A stretch of 64,000 nucleotides of DNA from Hypoxylon rubiginosum (lineage: Eukaryota; Ascomycota; Sordariomycetes; Xylariales; Hypoxylaceae), in assembly GCA_902806565.1 (NCBI GenBank), contig CADCXA010000042.1, positions 558,001 to 622,000 on the forward strand, written 5' to 3'. Position 1 is the stretch's first letter. Each line of letters opens with the position of its first letter. A program made the translations under genes and the position numbers. The notes beneath the pieces are model-generated. The model was not told the DNA's origin. It was given only the letters and a program-made list of their open reading frames with translations, and did no database searches. Of the stretch, positions 10,361 to 19,890 are shown piece by piece.

Positions 10361-12359
10361 ATGGCCATCCCGGCAGGTGCTGCAGCATATAAGAAGAAGG
10401 ACGGTGTCCTCACTCTAGACCCCGACAAGGAAAGCGTTATCTGGATCTCGAACGCCACACCAGATAACCACGCATCGGTAAGAATTGACATAGCAAATAT
10501 CACCAGTGAGTCCCTTTCTTCGATCATGCACCGGAGTTATGAGCTAACGATACTGTCTAGATCTTCAGCAGACCCCAGATGCCGCTACCAAGGTGATGCT
10601 AAAGATATTTGAGAGAGTTGACGATTCGGAGTCAACACCCTACCTTTTCCATTTTAATTCTACTGACGACCCGAGAGCCGAAGCCAACGCCATCAAGGAC
10701 CTCTTGTCTAAGCTTATAGCTGAGGCTAAGAACAATGATCCTAATGTCCCGCGACCGGCTTCCACACCTGCTGGGGGTGGCGCTTCCTCCTCTATGGCTT
10801 TTGCTAATGCTGCCGTATCTAAACCGACATCAGCACGTCTCTTCGAAGACGATGCTTTGAAGAACGATATCACGTTGCAGCAATCGCTCATGAAGGCAGA
10901 CCGCAGACTCTTCCAAATGTACATGGAAGGGCGCAAGACAAAACCAGAATCTATGTCGGATGCTGTCTTCCATACACAATTCTGGTCTACGAGGATCAAC
11001 CTTCTTCGGGCCCATGCCATCGAGAATAGCCAAAGGAAGGGTCCTTACAATGTCTTGGCCCAGGTGAAGCCTATGCTCCAGCAGAGCGAGGATCCGAACA
11101 ACCCAGGCGAGCTTAAGATGAAGTTTAGCGTCGAACAGATCCAGATGATCTTGCAACAGCATCCTCTCGTCAAACGTATATACAACGAGCACGTGCCGCC
11201 CTTGTCACAGAACGAATTTTGGGAAAGGTTCTTCCTCAGCAAGTTGTCGAAGAAGCTGAGGGGAGAACGTGTTGCTGATAGCGAGAAATCTGATAAGATC
11301 TTTGATAGCTATAACGAATACGACGACATCAGCGCCTTCCATACCAACAGCATATCGCAGCATGTGCCGCATATCATTGATATAGAAGGCAACGAAGAGA
11401 ACCAGGGCGGCTTCAGGGGCGGAAACCGCAAGGACGTCGAAATGCGACCCAGGGGCAGAGAGCATGTACCTATTATCCAGACCTTGAACAGCATAAGCGA
11501 AAAACTACTAGCGAATACTCTACCAGCCGATGCGAGTCATACAAATCCGACAGATTTGGACGATGACACCTACCGAGAACTAGTCTTGCGCGATCTTCGT
11601 GGCGATGTCGAGGAAAACCGGATAATCCTCAACATCAAGGAACAAAGCAAGTTCTTCTCGAGTGAAAGCGGTACGATCTCCGAAACGGCGGCCATCTACG
11701 CGAAGCAGAAGCCAATGAAGGTGCTCAATAGCGTGCAGGGAGACCTAAGAACTCTCCATGAGGATAGCACCGGTGGTGTCGATCTCCACAAATACATAGG
11801 GATTGACGACCGTAGTGACAGCGAAGACGAGGGAGAAAGGCCCCCTCATGTTGGGTCGAGAGCTTCACGGAAGGACGCACAGGAACAAATACGGAACAGC
11901 ATGGCGCAAAGGCGGGCCCAGCTCTACGGCCATGGTGACGACGAAGCGTCTCCGATGGGATTGTCTGCAGAGCTCACTGCAACTTGTAGCCTGACCCATG
12001 CCACGACGATGGAGTTCCTGCATCAATTCTGGTCGGCGTTCCTCTCAGGAGATGCCGACCGCGCCGTCGAGCTTGGTTATCTGTCCGAAGCTTTAAAAAG
12101 ATCCAAAGACAGAATCGAAGCCGTTGCGGTCGAGGCGGAGAAAGCTCGGGAGGAGCAGATTAAGAAAAGAAGACAGGAGATTATCCAGATCTACGAGCGA
12201 ACTAAGCGAAAGATCAAATTTAACCCCAAGTCTGTCCGTGGTGGCAGAGACGCTGTTCTCAAGCTCATGGATCCCGCTCTTCGATCACTAGACAAAGCGA
12301 TAGGCGATTACCAGAGGGCATTGGCTGCCGAGGGCATTCAGGTTAGTACGGAAGGGTGA
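10361..12359 (+). CDS. TFB1: TFIIH core subunit Tfb1/p62
   Basis: Exons 10361-10505 and 10561-12359 (55-base intron) give 647 residues, close to yeast Tfb1. It is a structural subunit of the TFIIH core used in RNA polymerase II initiation and nucleotide excision repair, in the nucleus. Residues 1 to about 105 form the PH-like domain (GVLTLDPDKESVIWIS, then NLQQTPDAATKVMLKIFE over the splice), which in relatives binds acidic activation domains and Rad2/Rad4. Two BSD domains follow: about 140-195, with FHTQFWSTR, and about 235-290, with FWERFFLSKLSKKL. The C-terminal third is helical with charged coiled coil and ends in the p62-type helical tail. The start ATG at 10361 begins the conserved PH domain. 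Confidence 0.96.
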
Positions 12360-12934
12360 GATATTTGCATGATACTGGGCGTTTTTCGGTTAGGTAAAAC
12401 GGGCTGCATGGATTGGTCCTATTATAAGGGATTAGCATACCTAGGTGGTACCTAAAGTTGTTTTACTTGCTATGATATACCAGTTGTCCAGACAGTAATA
12501 CTAGGTACAAAACACATCTTCCGAGATGAACTAATGAACCCATGAAACTAATGTATTATTTTTCGACTATTTTTATTCTATTGCTTTAGTGAATCAACTA
12601 AATCTGATAAGACTAAAAATGATATGGTAAGGGCAGCTTGAATTACTGCTGGTGCTTGCTTAGCCTGAGGATAAAAAGTCAGGGGCAGTTGCAACCAAAC
12701 ATCAAGTAGAAGGCACAATTCTTGAAGAATAATTCAACGTGACCTCGACCTTATCAACATTAGACAAACCCAACAAACATTTTATCTAGACTACATCATA
12801 TTCTCCCTAGCATGTAATCATCTAGAGCTCTACGGCAGACCTTGGAAGAGAAAAAACTCGATACAAGTTTTACTTGCACCAGCATCCCGATACTTAAAGA
12901 AGCACCACAAAAAGTATCAACACCAGCATATACC
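12360..12934. other. Intergenic gap between TFB1 and the next gene
   Basis: 575 bases, AT-rich after the TFB1 stop, with one CCTAGGTGGTACC-type word near 12440. The last 100 bases are the leader of the downstream gene. An open frame continues upstream of 12935 but has no ATG. Confidence 0.55.
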
Positions 12935-14413
12935 ATGGACAACAACATTAAACTCGATACCCTCGACGGTTCACCGATGCCCAGATCCCGCATCCCGCTG
13001 TCAAACAGGTCCAACTCCAATCCTCCGCATTACGTCCCCGTTAGGACGAGATGGGACCGCAAGGACTCATCCGAAGACCAGCCTAGCTCTCACGACTCCA
13101 TCTACGACGCTGCCTGGGCCTCGGACGCGAGTTCCGCCGCCAAGTCGTCATCGCCACCGTACCTCATTCCCACCATCCCGATCGCTACTACCAGTACTAC
13201 ATTCACGACAGCGAGGCCCGTCACTCCTCCTCACGTTGCCCCGACGCGCCCCGTCCCGGACCCCAACGCCGAGTCGCCGCTCTCGCGCCTCGAGGCCGAG
13301 ACGCCGTTCCTGTACGGCCACGGCACCGAGCTCGCGCCCATCCTCGAGCAGCGCAGCGTCTCCACCCTGCGCACCACCGGCTGCAACCCGTCGGCCTCGG
13401 ACATCTCGTCCCTGCTCAAGCACAAGGCGTCCGCCTCCGGCAGCGGAAACAGCAGAAGCAACAACGGTAACGGCAGCAGCAACAACACGCAGCAACAGCC
13501 CCCGCGGTCCCTACGCCGCCAGAACTCCTTCAGCCTGGACGACCTGTCGCCTTCCCTCGCGCACCACGGCGTCGGCAGCAGCGGCAACAGCAGCAGTAGT
13601 AAACGTCGTCGCGAGACCTCGGAGCCCGGCGGCAGCGGTGTCGGTGTCGTCGGCGTCAGCACCAGCTTCGGCGACGGCATGAGCAGCGGCAGCAACAGCA
13701 CCCGGGGCAGCGACACGGGCAGCGGCGCGGTCGGCGTCCCGCGCCTGCGCAACACGAGCAAGCGGCACTCGCCGCCCGTCGTCGAGACGGTCGACGTGCA
13801 CGCGTACCCGCAGCGGCCCGCGTACCCGCCGCACCAGCCGCCGCCCGCGCCCGCCGCGTTCGCCGAGTGGCTCGCGCGCCACCGCGGCCGCGACACGTTC
13901 CCGTACCCGAACCTCGCGGCGCCGCCTTCCTCGCCGTCGTCCCAGTCCCGGTCCCGGCAGCCCTTTGAGGGGGAGGGGGAGGGGGAGCCGCCGCCGTTCC
14001 GCGGCTTGCGCAGCGGACACGGGAACCTCAGCTTCCACCCGTACATGGAGCGGCTCCTCACGTGCGCGCACCCGGGCAGCATGCCGGAGGATGGCGGTCC
14101 GTCCGCTCAGGGGCCGGGCACGACCGGTGGTGGTGGTGGGCAAGGAGGCGCTGCTCGAGGAGCCCAAGGATCGGATAATACGTACATGGAACCGTTCGCC
14201 CCGGCGCAGCAGCACCAGTCCGTATACCACCACCAGCTACACCACCCGTGGACCTGCGCGGCGTGCGGCCGGCCGGCGGATCAGCGCTGGAGCCTGCTCG
14301 CGACGGTGAGGGGGCAGGGCCGGGGCGCGAGGCGCGGGAACGACTGGTGCTCGCGGTGCGCCTGGCGCAAGATGGTCTACCTGTGGTGCTGCTGCGAACA
14401 GCTCGGCATGTGA
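12935..14413 (+). CDS. Hypothetical low-complexity protein with C-terminal cysteine (zinc-like) module
   Basis: A single exon of 492 residues. I chose the ATG at 12935 because it sits in ACCATGG and the frame further upstream has no ATG. Codons are strongly C/G-ending, so the plus strand is coding even though long antisense frames overlap. Residues 1-430 are Ser, Pro, Gly and Asn rich with homopolymer runs, a basic KRRRE patch and proline-rich blocks; most is probably disordered. The last 55 residues differ: C441-x2-C444, W452, W471-C472-x2-C475, then YLWCCCEQLGM at the end, which could bind zinc as two CxxC knuckles. I do not recognise the family. A nuclear regulatory role is possible but unproven. 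Confidence 0.75.
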   Translation: MDNNIKLDTLDGSPMPRSRIPLSNRSNSNPPHYVPVRTRWDRKDSSEDQPSSHDSIYDAAWASDASSAAKSSSPPYLIPTIPIATTSTTFTTARPVTPPHVAPTRPVPDPNAESPLSRLEAETPFLYGHGTELAPILEQRSVSTLRTTGCNPSASDISSLLKHKASASGSGNSRSNNGNGSSNNTQQQPPRSLRRQNSFSLDDLSPSLAHHGVGSSGNSSSSKRRRETSEPGGSGVGVVGVSTSFGDGMSSGSNSTRGSDTGSGAVGVPRLRNTSKRHSPPVVETVDVHAYPQRPAYPPHQPPPAPAAFAEWLARHRGRDTFPYPNLAAPPSSPSSQSRSRQPFEGEGEGEPPPFRGLRSGHGNLSFHPYMERLLTCAHPGSMPEDGGPSAQGPGTTGGGGGQGGAARGAQGSDNTYMEPFAPAQQHQSVYHHQLHHPWTCAACGRPADQRWSLLATVRGQGRGARRGNDWCSRCAWRKMVYLWCCCEQLGM

Positions 14414-14941
14414 AACACACGGGATGGATGGATACCTACCTTACTCCACCTTGCGCGTTATTCAGCGGTTCGTACATATATAACTACCTACTGGAAGGGG
14501 AGTTGGAAGTTGGACGAAGGGACGTTGGCTTGGGCTTGGCAACTTGGCTTGGCTTGTGGTTTTTTTCTACCACTACTTTTCTCTCCTTGGATAACCCGTG
14601 TACGGTAGTAGGGGGGGTGGATGCGGATGCGAAGAAGGACATTCCTCCTAAAGAGAGAGCAATGCTTAATGATCATCTTTTGAATTGCTTAGCTTCTTTG
14701 AATTAGATCCCCCAAACCAAATTTCTAAGCGTGTGATATATCATAGCCGACTACGGTAGTCCGACGAGACGAAAAGTGCCGTGACCGTTTTTTTTCTTCC
14801 CTCCCCGAATATGCATTGAATAGAAGAAGGTTTAAACCTCGAAAGCGTTAAGCAGGTATATACAAATAGCATTGGGGAATGAACCGACATTAGACAGGTA
14901 CTTCTCGTTGAAGAACAATATTAAAGGGGAAAGTGGAAGTA
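14414..14941. other. Intergenic, convergent 3' regions
   Basis: 528 bases between the stop codons of two convergent genes. It contains T- and G-rich stretches and probably both 3' UTRs. No gene seen. Confidence 0.6.
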
Positions 14942-16318
14942 TCATGAGACGACGACCTGCCACGGCCGAACAATGCCGTCGTCTCCGGTCGTGACCAGCA
15001 TCTCCTCGACACCCCTCTTCTCCGGCGGGCACCCCTGGTCATACCGCCTGCACCAGGTAACGTGGTTCACCTCGTACGGACCGTGGGCATTCGGCGTCGT
15101 CGAGACAACCTTCCACTTGCGGGATCCTCGGGCCTGGGGCTTCTCCGCTTGGCCGCCGTTCGTCATGGGCACGTCCCCGTCCAGCTCCATGGCCGCCTCG
15201 TCGTCGGTAGCGTGTGTTGTGCCGTTCGTCCCGGCTTCTTCTTCTTCATCCTCCTCGCGGTAGACGGCAACGACGCCGTCGCTGCCCGAGCTCGCCACCA
15301 TGCCGGTCGCCGGGCTCCACGACGCCGCGTATATATCGCGCGTGTGGACCTGCGGTAATATCGCGCTGCACTCCCACTCCTCCTTTAGGGACCTGCGCAT
15401 CGTATTCGGTATGCCGCCTAAGCCACCACCACCTCCTCCCCACGCATGTTGCTGCTGCGGAGCCGCCATCTCGTCCCCATCCTCTTCCTCCTTCAGCGTC
15501 CACACCCGGACGGTGCAGTCCGCACCCCACGACATCAATCTCGGGAACCTGGTGCCCTTCGGCTTCGGCTCCCACTGCAGGCCCCAGACGGTGCCCTCGT
15601 GGCCCTCGAGCACGGCGACGCAGATCCACTCGCCGTCGCCGTCCTCGCGCCACACGCGCGCCGTATTATCATAGCTGCAGCTGGCCAATACGTCGCTGCC
15701 GTAGCGGCCGCGCCCGCTCCGGTTCGTCTCGGGGCACCAGGCCACGGCCTTGACGTCGCCGTCGTGCTCGTTCAGCACCGCGACCGTCTCCCACTCGTCC
15801 TCGGCCTCGCTCTCGCCCACGTCCTCCCACACCCACACCGACTTGTCGCGGCTGCACGTCGCCAGGTACTGGCCCGTCGGCGAGAACGCCACCGACTTGA
15901 TCTCCGAGTCGTGCCCGTCCAGCACCACCATCAGCTCCCAGTCCTTTTCCTTGGGGCCGCCGTCGCCATCGCTGCCATCGTCCGCCGTGATCTCCACCTC
16001 GGCGCCGCCGTCGTCGTCGTCGTCGTCCTTCCACCGCCACAGGCCCGCCGTCGAGTCGAAGCTGCCCGTTACCAGGCACAGCTGGTGTGGGCCCAGGTTC
16101 GGCTTCCAGCTCGTGGACCGGACGGACCGCTCGTGGCCGTTGGTCAGCGAGCTGTGGGCCGAGAGGGTCGAGAGCGAGAAGACGGTGACGGATTTCTGGT
16201 GGACGGTCGCGAGCAGGGGTAGCGTCGGATGCGGTATGGATTGCCACGCTCGCTGGTACAGGTCGGGTTTGAAGGGGGGCAGGGGCTCGAGCTTGACGGA
16301 CTCGGCGGGAGGAGACAT
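14942..16318 (-). CDS. CIA1: Cytosolic iron-sulfur assembly WD40 protein Cia1
   Basis: A single exon of 458 residues starting at the ATG at 16318. It is a seven-bladed WD40 propeller; clear blades include HERSVRSTSWKP, GHDSEIKSVAFSPTGQYLATCSRDKSVWVWE, EHDGDVKAVAWCP, and GHEGTVWGLQWEP followed by a W-G-A-D-C-T-V-R-V-W strand. This order and the opening QRAWQSIPHP fit Cia1/CIAO1. Cia1 acts with Cia2 and Met18 (the CIA targeting complex) to deliver Fe-S clusters to cytosolic and nuclear apoproteins, which include the TFIIH helicase Rad3/XPD, a partner complex of the nearby Tfb1. Acidic loops (a DDDDDD run near residue 98 and a Glu-rich run near 355) lengthen it somewhat. The last blade ends VRPWQVVVS. 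Confidence 0.93.
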   Translation of the reverse strand: MSPPAESVKLEPLPPFKPDLYQRAWQSIPHPTLPLLATVHQKSVTVFSLSTLSAHSSLTNGHERSVRSTSWKPNLGPHQLCLVTGSFDSTAGLWRWKDDDDDDGGAEVEITADDGSDGDGGPKEKDWELMVVLDGHDSEIKSVAFSPTGQYLATCSRDKSVWVWEDVGESEAEDEWETVAVLNEHDGDVKAVAWCPETNRSGRGRYGSDVLASCSYDNTARVWREDGDGEWICVAVLEGHEGTVWGLQWEPKPKGTRFPRLMSWGADCTVRVWTLKEEEDGDEMAAPQQQHAWGGGGGGLGGIPNTMRRSLKEEWECSAILPQVHTRDIYAASWSPATGMVASSGSDGVVAVYREEDEEEEAGTNGTTHATDDEAAMELDGDVPMTNGGQAEKPQARGSRKWKVVSTTPNAHGPYEVNHVTWCRRYDQGCPPEKRGVEEMLVTTGDDGIVRPWQVVVS

Positions 16319-19300
16319 TTTTTTTTTCTTTCTCTCGTTGGTTGGGCACCCCTGGCGCGCCTGGAAGGTTGGGCTTCGAGGAATCGTTTGCTATGTTCTC
16401 CTTGCTTCAGTCCGTGCTGTAGAAATTATCGACTTGAATACAGTTGAATAAGGCGACGGCGAAAATTTGGTAGCCTGAGCCTGAGCCTGAGCGCAAAATT
16501 TCATTGAAATTGTAGAAAACGTTTTAATCTCTGTATCGCATCGCAGCACTGACGTATGCGGGGCATTGTAGTTTGTAGTGGGGTTAAGCCTGTGGGTTTC
16601 AGGGGTACCGAGCTACGTAAGAAACTACGGTTAAGCATACATACGTGAAGAGATACTGAGATCTATATAAAGCCTTAACCTACAAAACAAGGTTGCATAT
16701 TCTATCCTTTTGATAATACATACTTATAATTTCACGTATTGCACCCTGCTTAGGTACACAGGCTTCTTTATTGTGACGTTGGTTAACCTTTTCCGCCTCC
16801 AGCTAAACAGGCACCTACAGATATATCTAATATCTATATACCTACCTGATACGTTCTTACGGTGTCTCGGTTGCAATGATTAGCCTAGGATTATGTCTAG
16901 AAAGGCTATATACGTTAGACCTAACCCACTATATACACTCGTTTAAATGGCAATGGGGAATTTTTCGAATGTCTCGAACGGATAAGTCTATCCTCTGATG
17001 AGATCTTAAATAAATTGGCTACAGCTTGCGAATGTCTACGCAGAGGTCGGACGAATAAAGGCCATGTTTTAAATATACCCCGAGCTCTGGAGATCATTCA
17101 AGTTCAACTTCACCGCGATTCTCCAATGTGATTCGGCCTGTTACAACGTGCTAAGCCATCGAATTCATAAGGTTTTATTCCTGCGGCCTGTGCGGCATGC
17201 CTTGCATGTAGTTCTAGATCACACAACCGAATGATATTCAGGAGGACGTCCATAGAGCGACAGTCACGCCGCATAACCTAGGTGACGTAGATCACCAAAC
17301 ATCCAAAACTCCACCTGCTAGCGAGCTTCGAGGAGGTCTGAGAGGCGGTCAGTCCTTCTGGCTGGGCCTTCGTCGAACCCTACCGATATTAGAAACATGG
17401 CATCCCAGGTGCCTTGCAGTTGGAGTATGCCAACTGAAAAGCCCGTGGCGATCTTCCTATCTAGCGGGCTACACAGTTTTAAGCAGCCCGTGCAGCCCGT
17501 GTTGGAGTAGTTTTGCTCCCGAGCCGTAGGTCACGATGCAGGAACCTATATGGTGAAACATCACGAGTGGGCGATTACATACTTACATAGTACCTGCGTG
17601 GCCGTACGCTTAGCTCTCAGTGTCTATCCACCGTTGTTTTGAAACTGCACGACTGACAACACCTTGTGGAGGCGCTTCACTCCTAGGGACTCGAAAGGTC
17701 ACCGTGCACCCTATATCGACTAAAAGACTTTCCTGAGACTTTGGTGAAGGATCTTCGACGTAGATGCGGTGTGCGCAGCAGGACGAAGCTCGGGATGTGA
17801 GAACGCTGTAGGATGCTTGCATTTCTCGGTACCGAAAGTTACTGGTGGAATACACGCCTAATAATATTGGAGCCGGCAGAACTTATCACATACGAATGTG
17901 ATCTGCACTGCTAGATCAACTGAAGACTCGGGAGAGGCGTTGGATGTCGGCAAGCGACTACTTCTTTATCGTATATGGATGGCTTGCTTGATGTCGGACT
18001 TGTTTCGCTGTGGCTTGTGGAAGCCTGGGCTTGCCTGGATCTAAACTCTGTCACGAAGCAAAGGGGTCCTTCACGCCACAGCTGGCTGGCCATATCTCTA
18101 GCGTTCTGGGTGAGCACAGAAGGCTGTTTAACTCCTTCCGCTTACCCGTTCGAGATAGATATCCGAGCAAAAGCATCCTTCCCTTAGTAACGGAGTGGTT
18201 ACAACGTTTCGATACCCGGTTCGGTTGGGTAAAAAAAATTCACGGATCGATGAGGCGTGTAGGTATGTGCTGTTGGGACTCAGCATAAAGACGATTGATT
18301 TTCATTATTTTCCCCAGGATCATTCAATGGAGGCCGGTCAACTCCAAGAGTAGGCGTAAGTGGCGTTGAATTAGCGTAGATGATGGCTGGATGGCGCGTC
18401 GATCTCTCTCCTTTCAGCTTCTGCGTAACAAGCTAACCCCCGAGGCAGAGTCCCAACGTCCCGCTATATGGAAAAGACAGCCCAGGGATGGACCGGCTTC
18501 ATCAATAGGCTGCCGAGAATAGGCCGAGAAAGAATGACTATGCCACTATGGACGGCGCCGATTAATTGGACGCCCAAAATCTGCTTGAATCTTGAGGTTG
18601 CCAAGCAATTGGAAACGCAACGCCGGAGCGCATCGTAAGCCAATGGCTGAGGGGAGGTAGAAGGGGGCAGCTGGAGGCCTTGAGAGATCTACCTTATCCT
18701 TGTCTAATGACAATCTGTAGAGACTCGGAGATCTTCTCTTGCATGAGGCGTAATCTAGACAGAATTTATATGAACTCGATGTTCAATGGCAACAGAGCAC
18801 GTTCCTCGTCAGCTGTCTGAATAACAACCGTTCAGATTCTTGGGTATATAATGACTGGCAACGAGTTTAGATCTGTACCTGAGGTGAGCAAACAGAGAAT
18901 GCCGAACAAGCTTTAGGATAGGTCACGCAATAAGGGATAGCGTACCGGTGATTTGGGCGTTAAATTAAGAGTTGAGGTACAGACCAGACAAACAAACCAT
19001 GGCAACCCTGGCCAGCGGCGCTCATTAGCGTCCTATATAGATACTGAATCCTGTCTCGTGGACCGTGATACAGACAAAGTGCAGAATCTGGAAATCTTTC
19101 CCGGGTCATATCTGATTCGTGGCTACGAAATGCAAGATGCTGGATAACCTCCTTGATTGGTTTCCATTGCGCCGTTGCACAACTGGTGTTGGTAGCAACC
19201 GATGTCAAAGAGTCAAAGAGTAAGGTGAGCTCGGACTTGGAGACCATCCAAGGGTATAAAATGCATAGGAGTCGTCGCCATGGTATCCTTGCGGGTGCCA

Positions 19301-19890
19301 TCGTGCTGGGGCTCGCCATGACCACATGATCTTGTGGTTACCTCCGACGGATGGGCTGGAAAAAGAAACCACCAGAGCTAGATGCCAATATTCAAATCGA
19401 CACCCGCGGAGCCGCCGGGTGAGACAATGCTGCTTTTTTAATTTCTTTAGTATACTATCAGGCGTAGGAGTGAATTTTTGAGGCTAGCTAGACCCCGGAT
19501 TGTTTTATCGACCTGTAGTTTTCTTTCTAGAATATCAGTATCACAGGCTGGCAGGCTTTTCTGCTCGAGATCGATGTCATTTTTATCTCCACACTAAAAC
19601 AGGAGGGTGCCTACCGGTGTGGCGTTTTCCATAGTAACGTCCAAGCTTCAGCTTGCATGTGTTGGCTTTATGTTATCTTCCGGCTCCGGTTGTGTCCCTT
19701 CGCCGGCACATTGACACCGATGGTAAGGATATCCATCTAAGTGGTGACTCGGTCGCCCATTGAATTCACTCTTTTGAGTGCAACTGTTGTGTCGTGCTGT
19801 TCTCGTCGACAAGAAAACCCTAGTGATGATTCAGTTCATCTCTCAGCCACTTCACCCCATGTGATCCTATCTCGAAAAGCGTTTGCCACG
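16319..19890. other. 3.6-kb gene-poor region upstream of the MHYT gene
   Basis: No intact gene can be supported. The first 150 bases are the CIA1 leader, and the last few hundred bases lead into the MHYT gene. Between about 17.0 and 18.2 kb the minus strand shows short protein-like fragments interrupted by stops, which could be a decayed gene. A 121-codon minus-strand frame at 18960-19325 lacks a convincing start. No RNA gene was recognised. Confidence 0.5.

Noticed and set aside
13231..14233. Long minus-strand frames of 240-283 codons opposite the hypothetical gene
   Set aside because: They are by-products of GC-rich third positions in the plus-strand gene; codon bias supports plus.
15446..16222. 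258-codon plus-strand frame
   Set aside because: It is antisense to CIA1, whose WD40 repeats are unmistakable; the composition is Arg/Ala/Val shadow.
18960..19325. 121-codon minus-strand frame
   Set aside because: No ATG at its head that fits, no domain, mixed codon use and no neighbouring exon; kept only as part of a gene-poor region.
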